Assembly: GCF_000005505.3 (NCBI RefSeq)
Contig: NC_016132.3
Location: 50,296,914 to 50,360,913 of the forward strand
Origin: Brachypodium distachyon
Lineage: Eukaryota > Streptophyta > Magnoliopsida > Poales > Poaceae
Length of the DNA stretch: 64,000 nt
Direction: 5' to 3'
Shown: piece by piece, positions 22,600 to 34,575 of the stretch
How the letters are laid out: every line of letters begins with the position of its first letter
Position numbering within the stretch: position 1 is the first letter of the stretch
The notes under the pieces: generated by a model
What the model saw: only the letters and a program-made list of their open reading frames with translations
Databases searched by the model: none
Told to the model about the DNA's origin: nothing
Translations under genes and position numbers: made by a program

Positions 22600-22845
22600 C
22601 CCGTTGGCCACGGCGAAGCCGACTGGGCTTCAGTCGGCCTGGGCCAGGCCGACTGCCTCGTGGGGGCCCCGCGGGCTAAGCAGGCGGCCTGGCCGAGACC
22701 GACTGGACCTAATTGGCTTGGTCCAGGCCGACTGGGCCCATTCGGCCTCGACCAGGCCAAGGCCGTATTATTTTTGATATTTTTAAAAAACACATATTAT
22801 TTTTGAAAATGATTAAAGAAACCGTATTATTTTAAAAAAATTAGC
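22600..22845 (-). repeat. right terminal inverted repeat of MULE
   Basis: Inverse partner of 19801-20045. The GC-rich inner part carries repeated GGCCAGGCCGACTG words; the outer part is AT-rich and ends ATTAGC. Confidence 0.85.
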
Positions 22846-23200
22846 CTACAAAAGTACCCCCGCTGCTGAAGCCCACTGAGCAGTGCAAGCTCAGCAAACC
22901 GAGGCTCAGCAGCCAAGCTCAGCACATGCTCGGAGTTCCACAGCCTGGCTAACAGCACGCAATTGCATACGGCCTTGAGATCCCACGGTGTGCAAAACAG
23001 CACGCAATCTACATCTATCATATATGCCATGATACAATACGCATAGTAAACACATGCGAAAATATAAAATACATGTTTTCCAAGCAGTCCAAGAATGAAT
23101 ATGCCTATAACTGTCTCCTGCCTAGTTTAACTTATTCTTTGATATGCTTCTTTGATGCCAGGAAACGGGATGGAGAAGGCCGTGCACGATAGTGAACACC

Positions 23201-26200
23201 TCAATCCAACCTCCTTAGCAAGTATGCTACCTGGACGTCCTTGGTTAGCGGCATGATCCTGTTGCTGTACAATTCAGCGACCAAACTGGGTCTAATCTTG
23301 TAGACGGGCGGCATGCCCTTGGCTTCGGCCCCTATTTTCACCTCTTGCCCAAATATTTTGGCCTTCGCTTCCACTCTATGCTCAATAGCCCGCTCGACCG
23401 TCTCATAGGTGAGGAGCTGCATTAGTAGATCACCGTCCTGAAATTGCCACCCAATAAATTAGTTCTTTCAACATTGGGTCAAATTGCCATGGCCCATTTG
23501 AAACCATATAAAGCGGAAAAGGAAGTATAACAGTGTTATCTCTTATCAGAAAACAAGAGCACAGACCTGGGCTATTATTGCAGGCATGTAAGCTTCAGGG
23601 GACTCCTGAAACTTGGCCTCTGCCACAAACTTTCCATAGTGGATTCTTCTAGAGAGTGCCTGAATGGTAATAAAAAAGGGCAGATGGGCAAAATTATTAA
23701 TGCCTGGTTGCAGCAGCCACTAGCGAACACCAGTTAAGTCCTACGAAATTGTCATCCAGTAATTAACAAAAATATGAAATCTTGCAAACAATGGTAATGG
23801 TACTACTCTTTTTGGTGAATGAATCTAGTGTAGTACCTGCAAGCATGTCGTGTCACAAAGAGCGCTGGATCCATAATTGCCATCACTTCCTTCTCTCACT
23901 AATCTCGGAATGACTTCATCAAAGTACATTTTCCAAATCTCTTTGTTGATATTAATGGAATCAGCAATAGGATGCAAAACCTGGCAAATGATAAACACAA
24001 CATGAGAATCCATTAAAAAAATTTTTACTGGTGCGTCATCAAGAACGGTACGGCAAGTCAACAATTTATCAGCAATATGAGCCTTTGGGTAGATATGAAA
24101 TTCCACACTCAATATCGAGATGGATTGTGAAAGCTTGTAGTTGCACAACTCAACAAGCACCATAGAAGTCGGCAAATTGATAATGAAATGAGTGCTAACA
24201 CATCAATGCATCATTGTGAGGAACATATCGTCAAACTGAATAAAATTACATGCAGTGGGCGCCTTCACTATGCATAGGTTTTGGCAGGTGCTTTCACTGT
24301 AATCAAAACAAGAGCACATGCTGTAACTGAGAACGAAAGAGGACCTATGTTCAATATAAATAGCCTACATAGCTTGTAACAACCTCAGTGCAAAATGAAA
24401 AACAGATGACCTATATATAGTGTAAGAACACCAGAGATATCACCATCTTTGAGAATTTAGAGCATCTTACTTAATACAAGAAAGTTTGAGGTCACTCATA
24501 TCTAGGTCTGATAATACTCCTACATATATATATTGGCCAATAGCCTAGCACATCAGCTATACGGTTATGAACTTATCAATGCCAACTTATACAGCAGAAA
24601 AGAATGACACAGTATATTCAATTGTTCATGCACCGCACTGAAAAAAACTGATATGTTAGTTGGCTATGCAGGGCCGTGCTTTCCTTTATTGATAAAAAGA
24701 AATTGCATTTGACATCCAAGAAAACTTGAGATGCACATTACCGTTTTTTTTTGGGACCAAAAACAGTAGGAGAGGCTCCTACTGCTGTATATATTATATA
24801 TAGAAAATATTTACATAATGCACAATTACCGTTGGGTACTGGATAGGTGGCAACAGTGTCTCAGGGAGATCTTCTGGGAAGAATGGGTGCTCATCTGGGC
24901 TCTTGTATCTCCCAACCTAGATAAAAAAGATCAGCACATTCTATTTTTCTTTCATACAAGGACCAATATATATATTTCTAAATTACAAACATGCTTCACC
25001 TTTGCATGTAGCTTTTCAGTTTCTCTAACCATGAATTCAGCCAAAGAGCCCCCGAATCCATCCACATGGAAAGCATCAGGATCATATGTATCAGCATTGT
25101 AACAATACTGTGCTCTTTCCAAGAGACCAAATATGATGCTGTCTTCTAGTCTAATCAAAGAGGTTCTGATGCTGTCCAAGGTCAATATTTCACTTTTATC
25201 TATCCTCTGTTTCTCCACCCTAGAAAAAGTGTGCCATTAAGAAAAAAAAGTGATCAATTCCTCCAGTGAAACAAAACAGTACTTCTGTTTGCAGAAGTGC
25301 CACGGTAGCTTAGCTAGATTCATAGTTATTCTTGGTGCTTTAAGTCAATTGCCTGCTGAAAGGATGCACACACACGCTTCTAGAAAGTTTGGACACACTT
25401 CAGTGATCCTTAGCCTTAGTCACTAAGACACTACACTACAACACCTTGGTCAAAGTGAATAATTCACCGTTCATTAGTCTTCAGTGTGAAGATTGAAGAC
25501 TTTCAGGTCAAGTCATCAAATGTCCATGACCTGTTTTGGTGGAAATGACAAAAGATGCTGCAATGATTTGCACGGTTAAACATGTTTGCAGCAAAAAGTC
25601 AGCAACAGAAGAACAGTTGTAACTCCTGCAAGGCTACAGCTCATGTTTCGTGCTCAAGATTTACAAGTTAACTCTTGCACCAAAAAGTCAAGTCACGGCA
25701 CAAGGCACGGCATAATCAACTCATGTTGTTAGGTGATCTCGAATCAAACCAGAGGACTCCCCAAACTGAGATCAACTCAATCATCTCCATATCAAACAGC
25801 GTATAACTCGAATCATTCCATAGCAGAACGCATAGACATACTCCCTCCGTTCCATAATTCTTGTCGAAATATTACATGTATCTAGACGCTTTTTAGGAAT
25901 AGATACATCAATTTTTGGGCAAATTTGAGACAATAATTATGGAAAGGAGCGAGTAGTAATTAGAACAAAGCGCAACCAACTTTGGTTGGATTTAATAAGG
26001 AGTAGTAACTGAAATGGAGACACCAATTACATCACCAACCCCCAATACAGAAACCGTAAATCCCAAATTCCCAATCGAGTATCGGCGCAGCACTTAGAAA
26101 TTAGAACTAGAAACTCGCCCTATAACCACAAACCCGGCGACAACCAGCACCTCAGCACACAGGGGAGCACAGCAAACGGAGAGTTGGTACAGCAGAGGGA

Positions 26201-26398
26201 GCTCTGTACCTGTAAGACAAACCAATACCTGGCGGTCACGGGGGTCACGGAGTTGTTGGTCGCGGCGAGCAGCGGCCTCAGCGGCCTCAGCGGCAGCGAC
26301 TTCCTCCCGGCCGATCCGAAGGCGACCCCGCACCGGCCCAGCGAGCCCTGCGACGCGCCGTACCGGGCCGCTGCCTTCGACGCCACCTTGAGCTCCAT
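23201..26398 (-). CDS. chorismate mutase, plastid type, 6 exons
   Basis: Converts chorismate to prephenate, the committed step to Phe and Tyr. 316 residues from exons 26398-26229, 25219-25000, 24916-24830, 23980-23837, 23659-23567 and 23437-23201; all introns are GT-AG and phases agree. The first about 55 residues (MELKVASKAAARYGASQGSL...) are Ser/Ala/Arg-rich with few acidic residues, as in chloroplast transit peptides. The AroQ-type all-helical core follows: LDSIRTSLIRLEDSIIFGLL, ERAQYC, GSLAEFMVRETEKLHAKVGR, YKSPDEHPFFPEDLPE, INKEIWKMYFDEVIPRLV. The ending GDLLMQLLTYETVERAIEHR, then VEAKAKIFGQ, is the catalytic C-terminal part of eukaryotic chorismate mutases. Plastid isoforms are usually inhibited by Phe/Tyr and activated by Trp. 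Allostery is inferred from family, not shown. Exons 3 and 4 are separated by about 850 bp. Confidence 0.95.
25841..25953. mobile_element. Stowaway MITE, TTGTCGAAATATT subfamily
   Basis: TA-flanked element in the 5'-proximal intron of the chorismate mutase gene. Termini CTCCCTCCGTTCCATAATTC and AATTATGGAAAGGAGCGAG. The interior signature TTGTCGAAATATTACATGTA is shared with 10933 and 59430. Confidence 0.9.
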
Positions 26399-26850
26399 AG
26401 CCGGCGCGCCCCTGGTACAACCTTACAACCTGGAGAGCGGAATTCCGGTCTCTGGATTTGGAAACAGAAATTCCGGTCTCCGGATTTGGAAATAGACGCG
26501 CCGGGTTTCAGCCGCTAAAGTAAAAGGAGAGCAGAAGAGGTGGTGGGTATATGTATGTGCGCGAGAGAGAGGCGATTGTTGGCGGAGGAGGTAGGTAGGA
26601 TGACCGTAGCCCGTAGGAGGGGGAAGAACGGGATGCAGGAAAGGGGACGGGAGGCCCCGGCGCGGCGGTAGGTTGGTTCCGGAATCTGGATCATCGCGTG
26701 CTTGGTAAGCGGTGGAGTGGAGGGTTGGTCGCCAACAGCTACGCATCGTGTAAACGTGTTTGGTGAGCAATGAGGTTCCATTCTTTACATCACATGTGAA
26801 CGACGCAACGTGGTTAAAATTTCACCGGACGTTGGTCAAAACCCATAGCT
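26399..26850. promoter_or_regulatory. upstream region of chorismate mutase
   Basis: Sequence upstream of the ATG on the minus strand. GGAATTCCGGTCTCTGGATTTGGAAA-like text occurs twice in tandem near 26438-26490, a short direct repeat of about 27 bp. Assigned as promoter/5'UTR by position. Confidence 0.4.
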
Positions 26851-26859
26851 AAGAAGGTC

Positions 26860-27410
26860 CTAAGAGTTTATGGGGTGAGTCTTGTCCTTGGAGCACACGG
26901 AGACTAAGAAAATTTTCTTAGGATCGACCCAAATACGTGCCATTAGTCTAAAAAATAGTTGACCAATTCGTTGGCCCACATCGGCTCTCCCCCTGTCCAG
27001 ATGTTGCTCGCGCTAGGAAGATGACGAACCGATGCACCGATGCGTCGATGCGTCCGGCGAAGCGCACGGCAACAGGTCGACGCGGCCGGGAGGAGGAGGC
27101 TGAGGCGGGCCTCGTCGCCACCGCGCGCCGCCGTGGAGTCTCTGCAGCCTCGTCACAGCCCGTCACGATTGGAGCCGTCCGGATTAGAGCCTGCCACCCT
27201 TGTCGGCGCCACCGATTTGAGATGGTATCGGGAGCTTGAGGAAAAGGAAAGAGTCCATGGATTGAGAGATATGGGGAAGAAGGAAAAGCGATTTGGAGAA
27301 AAAAATTTGGCTGAGCGGTGACTGGTGGGTCCCACGTGCTGAGGCTAAGAAAAGAGCAACGTTGCACCGGTTTTGGTGTTCTTAGACCCGGTCCTAACTT
27401 TTTTCTAGAC
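26860..27410 (-). mobile_element. probable nonautonomous DNA transposon, GC-rich core
   Basis: A GC-rich block (27000-27240) is bounded by CTAAGAAAA/TTTTCTTAG-type ends (about 26855-26925 and 27335-27400), with TTAGGACC words on both sides. The pattern resembles gene-fragment-bearing transposons of grasses. No target duplication was resolved; open frames inside have no family resemblance. Confidence 0.3.
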
Positions 27411-27517
27411 TCTGCCTACATTGGCCTTGTTCTGATAACCAAGCGGTTCCTTGAATGCCAGTCAAAACGGGCTGTGGGGTTGTCCTCTGTCTACCTGACA
27501 GCCTAACAACTTTAGGA

Positions 27518-27850
27518 AACTTTAGGTTACTCGTAATGGAAGTAACTTAGGTACGTAGGTTACTCATAATGGAAGTAACTTAGATAGTAACGTAAGTGAC
27601 AACTAGACAATTTTGTGATGTACCATGGTAATAAATGAAGAAAGAGAGTGAAGGTGTAATTAGATATGTTACCATAACATCACACAAATCAAGACAAGAT
27701 GAGTATACAACCCAATAAATAACACAATGTATGACACCACATATAAGTTACTACCTACTATGAAGGTACTAGTAACTTAGACTAATAACATAAGCATGTT
27801 GCTGCTCTAAGTTACTCTTCATTATGACCAACCTTACTCTAAGCATGTAA
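27518..27850. mobile_element. MITE-like element, GTTACT...AGTAAC ends
   Basis: AT-rich block whose two sides carry inverse copies of AATGGAAGTAACTTA/TAAGTTACTCTTCATTAT-type sequence. A direct repeat of the left end occurs (27530 and 27560). Superfamily not determined. Confidence 0.4.
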
Positions 27851-28051
27851 TTGCCAGTCGCTAACATCGATATTAATCTTTTAAAGTGCGCAATCCACAA
27901 CGTGATATTTTTCACTTCACTAATCTTCAATTCAAGCTCTACCGTTGATGCACTATGGGTTTTTTATAGGTGCTTCCATGATGTACATCAGCATGTTACG
28001 GTTCTGTTTTAAGCCGACTCTACATAATTTTGATATACAATGGTAAGGTTC

Positions 28052-28219
28052 TAGTGGCAGACCCAACATTTCAATATTTTAGGTGGGACAAACACTCTAT
28101 TTTCAATATTGGGTGGAGAAAATACATCGAGATTCTTGTTTTCCTTTTTTTAAAATAATTCTACTTATAAAAAGTGATTTTCAAAATTACTGGGTGTCAC
28201 CTGGCTGGGTCCGCCCCTC
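28052..28219 (-). mobile_element. small nonautonomous hAT element
   Basis: 168-bp element with termini TAGTGGCAGACCCAAC and GCTGGGTCCGCCCCTC, flanked by imperfect 8-bp duplications (TAAGGTTC / AAAGGTTG). The interior includes the AATATTGGGTGG word shared with the element at 54570-54754, in inverse orientation. Confidence 0.75.
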
Positions 28220-28415
28220 AAAGGTTGAATCTTAACTAGCTCTTCATTAACAAGCCAATTCTCTGCTGTCACATTTGGAGCATCAATTTTCAAATAAGAG
28301 TGAATGAAGAATTAACCTTTGCAAATGTCTGAAGAGTCAGCTACTTATCATTATACATCAGGAGATTTAATGCTAACAAGTGGGGTAATGACAATTAAAG
28401 ACACGGTCTAATGTA

Positions 28416-28646
28416 CTTCCTCCGTCATATTAAGATACGAAATATTACATGTATCTATACGCTTTTTGGATATAGATACATCCATATTCGAACAAATTTG
28501 AGTACTCCCTCAGTCCAACAAAAGATGTCTCAACTTTGACTAAATTTAAATGCATCTATACACTAAGCCATGTCTAGATACATTCAAATTTTGAAAAACT
28601 TGAGACATTCTTTGTTGGACTGAGGAAGTACTTAATATGGGGGGAG
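28416..28646. mobile_element. Stowaway MITE interrupted by another Stowaway
   Basis: Outer element of the GAAATATTACATGTA subfamily. Left end CTTCCTCCGTCATATTAAGA, right end CTTAATATGGGGGGAG. It is split by the inner element at 28505-28628, which sits between its own TA duplicates. Confidence 0.85.
28505..28628. mobile_element. inner Stowaway MITE (nested)
   Basis: Complete 124-bp element of the GATGTCTCAACTTTGAC subfamily, termini CTCCCTCAGTCCAACAAAAG and TTTGTTGGACTGAGGAAG, flanked by TA. It was inserted after the outer element. Confidence 0.9.
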
Positions 28647-28648
28647 TA

Positions 28649-29295
<647 letters not shown>

Positions 29296-32200
29296 TCAGC
29301 TATTTGGATGGTCATCGTCGTCATTTTCGTCTCCAGATGCTTCATAACGTTGCTGGTCATACTTCTCACGGAGTTGCTTAATAGGAATGAAGTCCCTAGC
29401 TGTGTCCTCGCCATAGAATAGAAATTCGATGTAGGGGTGATCAAATCTTCCCTGAATTATAAAGAAAGGAAACATCAGCAATTCAATTTGGCGCAGAAAA
29501 AGAAATAATCAGGGAAACGAGGAACTCAAACTCACTTTCTCTGATTCTCCAGCTGCTGAAAGATTTTCTTCTGCCACTGAAATTGCAAAGCAATGATCAA
29601 ATCTCAATATGGCAATTATAAATAAAAAATGGGATTCGACTATGGAACAGTCAACTAGCAAGTATAGTGAACTATCAAATTCTCATGGCCATTTATTGAA
29701 CACACAAAAGTATGCTGAAGTTTCGCATCTTAAAAATTATTGATTTGTTTCCTCTGATTTTTTAGAGAACATGACGTTGCCTCCACCAGACTGGAGATGA
29801 ATTCTATTTTCCAGGAAGGTGCAAGGGGGGACCCTCTTCTTTCTCAAACAAAAGAAAGTGGAAGTGCCACTACTCAAATTGCACATTTAAAACAAAATGC
29901 ACATTTGATGAAGTTCTATGAATAAGCGTATCAAAAACTGAAGATGCAAAAAAATGCCAAGTCAGTACACGGTATCTGAATACCACGGAGAGGACATACG
30001 TTGTTTTCACTGCAAAAAAATAAAAATAAAATCCCAAGGCATAACATAATACCCTCATGATAATACCAATATCAAATGTGAAAAAGGAGAGCATAATACC
30101 ATATGCAACAAGGAGTTCTGGATCAGCGTATACATCAACCAGCACCTGGAATAATACCAAAGCATCATAATGTATTTGAGAAGGCAAGGAACGCTGTAAT
30201 GTAAATTTCAAACATATCATCATCCAGAGCCATGCTGTAGCTAAGCAAAGAATAATCCAACAAACATTCCATCCAGAAAGAAATGCTGAATTTCACACTA
30301 ACAAAATTTCCTCATGAAGGACATGATTATTATCAGGGATGCAAAAACAAGGACAATGGTGAACACCATCACCTCAAATCCATAAGTCAAAGCCGTTCTC
30401 TTTTTATACATCATTTACGCTATGAAATAATAAAGAATGTGTTGTACAATTTCGTTATATGTTTTTAATTTTGAATACTCTTCCGTTGCTAATCAATTTC
30501 ACTCACGTTAACGGAACATTCCCGCAACAACATGCGGGGCATCATCTAGTTTAACAAAAAAAAGCGGACGGTTCAGATCAAAGGTGAAAATCCCACGAGC
30601 CACTTAAACAAACTTTTGCACATAACCCCCTACCATTGAGTTTGAGTGGCTGGTCGGATTTCCACTTTTGATCTGAGCGGTTCGGTTTTTATCCAATGAC
30701 CTACAAGGATAGTTTGCAAATTTGCACTGGATACGTCGCCCAACATATATAGCTCGCAGATGATACAAGAAAGAGAATTGAGATTATGGATATGGAGGAA
30801 CAACTTAATTTGGGAGCAGCATTTACTTGATAAAAAGGTTGATTTGGTCCTTTGGATAACTTTTCCACATTTGCCGTCTCCATCCATGACTTGGATTCAC
30901 AGCACACAGGATCCATGCCACATATCACTGCTCTATATCCTTCAGCAGGAAAAATTAAAGGCAAAATAAACTAGTATCATGTAAGTGAATATTGAATATT
31001 GGAGGCTGAACTAAAAATAATAATCTGAGTAACAAATAAAGGAATAGAGTCAAATGCAAAAAATAACTGTCAACTCATTCAACCCATATAATATAACAAC
31101 CTAAATATAGGACATACTTACATAGCTGCTACAAATATATATTGGCTACTTTCTGTTGTTCAGTCCCAAATTGAAGGAATGGGAATTTGCACAGCTTAAA
31201 TAATGGAAAGACTATTCCTGACAAAATTATAGTGGCCAAAGCTGATAACTTTACTTTCTCTAAGAGCATATGGAAAGCCTCTCTAAAAGATTTCATATCC
31301 ATATCTCTTCACACTTCAGCACTCTCCTTTTCTTTTAACCCACCCACATTTTATTGTTACCCTATAAATAAAAATTATATTTATAACGACTGTCGTAACT
31401 GCTACTATTTCAACGGCTATGTTTGTAAAGGCTATTTTTTTTAACACATATTTACGACTATATTTTTCTGGTCTAGATATGCAAAGCCATTTAGTCTTCC
31501 TAGCTACTCCTCTGCCACACCGCAATGAGTCGACTTACTCATGCAATGTTTTCTTGGATTGGCCATCAGCTGCTGATGATAAACTTACTCTTACTGCAAC
31601 ATACCACACACAGTCATATCAGCTTTTGAATGCTCTCAGGTCACGTCATGGAGGTGAGTAGGTGACATCAGGTAGTTTATTGCAATATAGAAGCAGGGCA
31701 TTTAAGAATATACTAAGGCTCAGTTTGGCATTGAGGTGGATTATGACAATCCAGCTTTTTCAACAAGGTTTTGCCTATTTTTCCATTTGGCTAACCAACC
31801 TTTTCCTGCTTTCGTGTGTATTTTTTCACAGCAGATTATAAAATAAGTTCCGCACAGCACGGTTCAGCAACCCCAAACTGAGCCTAAGACTACTTTTCGG
31901 TTGTTGCTACCTACAGCCAAACTAGCATTTAAATGCCATGTGTCTCTATTGCAATGAACTACTTGACGTCCATGACGAGATCACCATGGCATGTAGAATT
32001 CAGACGCTGATAGTTGATTGTTTGCTAGCCTGCTATGCATATTGCACTAGGAGTAAGTCCATCCTCATCTTCTGACAATGACGAATCCAAGAGGCATTGC
32101 ATTGCTAAGTTATGGCAACTCATTGCGATGTGATATAGAAGAAAAATCCAGGAAGAGCGAATGGCTTTGCATATACAGATCAGAGAAAATATAGCAGATA

Positions 32201-33815
32201 CAAATACACCCGTCAAAGCATAGCCGTTAAAATAATAGCTCTTAGAAATATAGACATTGAAATTATAGTGGTTATAAACAACAGCCATTAATATTGTTAC
32301 TTGTAGGATATCAACAAGATATATTAAGAGATAAATATGTAGAGTGAAAATGGAGGTATGGAGATGCTCTAAGAAAGCAAACAATTGATCTCATGACATA
32401 AACTCAAAATTATCCCTGCCAAGCATATTGAGATAAGCGTTTACATATCAAATATACTTCGCTATATTTAAGTGAGAATTCTGAACACATAGACAATAAA
32501 AATGAGCAGAAATATTGGCTATCCTTTTGTGTGCCAGAGCTTAAAAAAATTGTATGCTCAGCCATTGGGTGGTGCAAAATCACTCACCATGTACCTTGTG
32601 ACGTACTTTTTGCCCTAGCCGAAACTCATATTTCACATTTTGGTACGCAAGAGCTTTAGCAGAGAGCGCTAGAGACTCGCCCTACATGACATTTGAAATC
32701 AAATTATTACACATAATCATCACATGACTGGTGCACCACAGTTTTGGTATACCTCAAGTTTAGCGATTGCATCACGCAATTCAGCTGCCAAAGCATAGTT
32801 CTCGCTCTCAATAGCTTTCTGCAAGTCTGCACTGCAACAAAAGGGTAAAAGCTAAGCTATCTGTCAAGTAAACCAACTGTGGAGTGCCCTACAACCAATT
32901 TTTCCCTTATTAAAATTAGGTTAAGCGCCTATAGGTTAAATAAGAAAATGGAGCACTAGAGCTTTTTCGTTCTGTTGGGAAAATGTACATGCAAAAGCAT
33001 TTAAATGTTCTCCTTATGGTAAAATGAAATATTAACATACCGCACACGTAAGAGATTTATAGATTTATCCTGAGCTTCATTCTTTGATGAACCTCTTTTA
33101 GCTTCACGCTGCCTAGTTATCTCCGTTTCGATCTACAAAACAAGACTCTCTTTAGAAAGACCACATGCTATGAATTCACTTAACTTGGAAGTGGGAGTCA
33201 TGACAGTACCTCAGTGAGCTTTTCCCTCAATTGCTTTGCCGCATCAAATTGCTCTATATTTAATGCATACTGAAAAGAACCAAGCAATTTAATAGTGAGT
33301 TTCACTTGCAAGGTAAATATCAAACATCTGGATTATAAGTGGTCAATGGTCACAATAGTGATATGATGGTCAATTCGACTAGTAACTATACTGTAGATGA
33401 TTGGCTGGTAAAAAAATATGGAATAAAACAAATATTAGTAGTTGGGGTGGGGTGAGGTGATGATAAAGAAGTAAACACTCACTTGTATCCGAGTCTGTAG
33501 ATCCAGCTGGAAGTAGAAGATTAAGATGTCTTCATTAGCAGACTCACTGCGCTCCAGCCTAGCGTTAGCATTACTGTTACTGTTGCGTCCATCTCCTCCA
33601 AATAGCCATCTAGCATTAGTCCTAACGGTATTGCCCACTCGTCTGCTGTTGATCTTCTTGTGTAGTTTTTCCCCACACCAACGCCTTGCGTATGCTCCAC
33701 AACTTACTGAATTTATTTTGTAAAATAACCTCAGATCATTCCTAGCAACACAAGCTGATCTGCAGTTTGTTCCATGTGGTGAGGAAACAGAATCACACGC
33801 AGAGATGCCTTGCAT
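29296..33815 (-). CDS. clpF: Clp protease adaptor ClpF (UVR + YccV domains), 9 exons
   Basis: Chloroplast protein that partners ClpS in delivering substrates to the Clp protease. 337 residues from exons 33815-33483, 33269-33210, 33132-33041, 32831-32753, 32681-32588, 30939-30827, 30145-30100, 29576-29536 and 29451-29296; all phases fit. The ATG at 33815 (MQGISACDSVSSPHG) is preferred: a longer frame to 33851 has no ATG. The N-terminus is transit-peptide-like. SANEDILIFYFQLDLQTRIQ precedes UVR-type helical repeats (YALNIEQFDAAKQLREKLTE; ADLQKAIESENYALAAELRD). The YccV-like domain follows: YEFRLGQKVRHKVHGYRAVI, CGMDPVC, QPFYQVLVDVYADPELLVAY, FDHPYIEFLFYGED. The C-terminus is acidic (GDENDDDDHPNS). 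Exon 5 must end at CATG|GTGAGT, not the earlier AAG|GTACAT, to keep the frame. Its upstream region is part of the inverted duplication. Confidence 0.95.
31243..31620 (+). repeat. left copy of inverted repeat pair in ClpF intron 5
   Basis: Shares words with 32030-32385 in inverse orientation: TAAGAGCAT ends, AACGGCTATG, TATGCAAAGCCATT, CGCAATGAGT, CTTGGATT and ACTTACTC. Diverged (perhaps 65-75 % by eye). Probably two copies of one DNA transposon inserted in opposite directions. Confidence 0.6.
31717..31884. mobile_element. Tourist-type MITE
   Basis: 168-bp element with perfect 12-bp ends GGCTCAGTTTGG / CCAAACTGAGCC and the TAA target duplication (31714-31716 and 31885-31887), diagnostic of PIF/Harbinger-derived Tourist elements. 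It lies in ClpF intron 5, between the arms of a diverged inverted repeat. Confidence 0.93.
32030..32385 (-). repeat. right copy of inverted repeat pair in ClpF intron 5
   Basis: Inverse partner of 31243-31620. The right end TCTTAGAGCATCTCCAT is the kind of terminus common in grass DNA transposons. Together with the left copy it could make a long intronic hairpin in ClpF pre-mRNA. Confidence 0.6.
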
Positions 33816-34296
33816 TGTATAGGCGATAGGTCCGAAACTGCGAAACACCACACAGTTGAATAACCACGAATAGGGCAGTTAAATCACCACGCTCACAGTT
33901 GTAAGCAGCAAATTAATGGCATCTGCAACTGCACCAGAGCACACAAACAATGACATCATTAAAGGAAACTCGTTATGCTTTTAGCAAATTTCTCGATATC
34001 ACAGAATACAGTTGAATAAATAAAGGTTGCGAGCTTGGGTCTCTGGATGGTTGCAAATTACAAGCTAGAAATCCTACCGCACCAATTTATCAGATGTTTT
34101 TTCAAGAACCAATTTCAAACATGCAAGAGCAGGGGCGGAGCTACAGCGGTAGAGGATGTACATCTGTTAATCGGTACACTCACTACTTTTGGCAAACAAA
34201 ATAGTATACATATACGGTACTATAAAATACGTTCGATATATAGTTCGATAAGAATTTCAAAGCAGTCAAATCCTTAATTCTCTAATTCCTTCATCA
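33816..34296. promoter_or_regulatory. ClpF-proximal upstream sequence outside the duplication
   Basis: Unique sequence between the ClpF ATG and the left arm of the inverted duplication. It contains an acceptor-like TTTCGCAG on the minus strand near 33840, which could end a 5'UTR intron. A CAGGGGCGGAGCTACAGCGG word at 34131 resembles a hAT terminus. Confidence 0.4.
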
Positions 34297-34372
34297 CGGG
34301 CGGAGGACCCAGTAGGCCTACCTTATTTTTGCCTCAGTTACGAATTGGGTAAGATTATGAAACGGGGATCTA

Positions 34373-34575
34373 AAGGGCGGAATCCGTTCGTGGGGTGATG
34401 GGAGGAGAAACGGCCGGGAGCGAGAGAATCGAAGGGGAGATTAACCTGCGGTGGAGGCGCTCGGAGGAAGACGAGCTAGGGGGCTCGGGCGCTCGGCAGC
34501 GTGATGAGTGGCGGCGCTTCCCACCCAAAGTTAGCCAGGTCCGATCCGCGGTGCGAGGGGTCTGGGTCGCTCGGC
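34373..34575 (-). promoter_or_regulatory. GC-rich leader block upstream of ClpF (copy A)
   Basis: On the minus strand this reads toward ClpF. The identical block (A') at 45450-45655 reads toward the YqgF-type gene. It has leader-like composition and a donor-like CCGCAG|GTTAAT near 34446, so it may be a noncoding first exon in both loci. That is inferred only. Confidence 0.45.

Larger units (their letters stand above)
19801..22845. mobile_element. Mutator-like element (3,045 bp) with long TIRs and 9-bp TSD
   Basis: The ends read GCTAATTTTTTT... and its inverse ...AAAAAAATTAGC. They are flanked by the perfect 9-bp duplication CTACAAAAG (19792-19800 and 22846-22854), as expected for Mutator superfamily insertion. 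The terminal inverted repeats extend about 245 bp (19801-20045 and about 22600-22845). They contain an AT-rich outer part and a GC-rich inner part of repeated CAGTCGGCCTGG-type words. No MuDR transposase is visible. The interior holds a two-exon gene with a GRF-type zinc-finger motif, other open-frame remnants and an array of 43-bp repeats. It is therefore a nonautonomous MULE, possibly Pack-MULE-like. It is inserted between the phytocyanin promoter and the 3' end of chorismate mutase. Confidence 0.9.

Noticed and set aside
33816..33851. Longer ClpF start at 33851
   Set aside because: The codon there is GTG, not ATG, and the sequence before it looks like a splice acceptor (TTTCGCAG).
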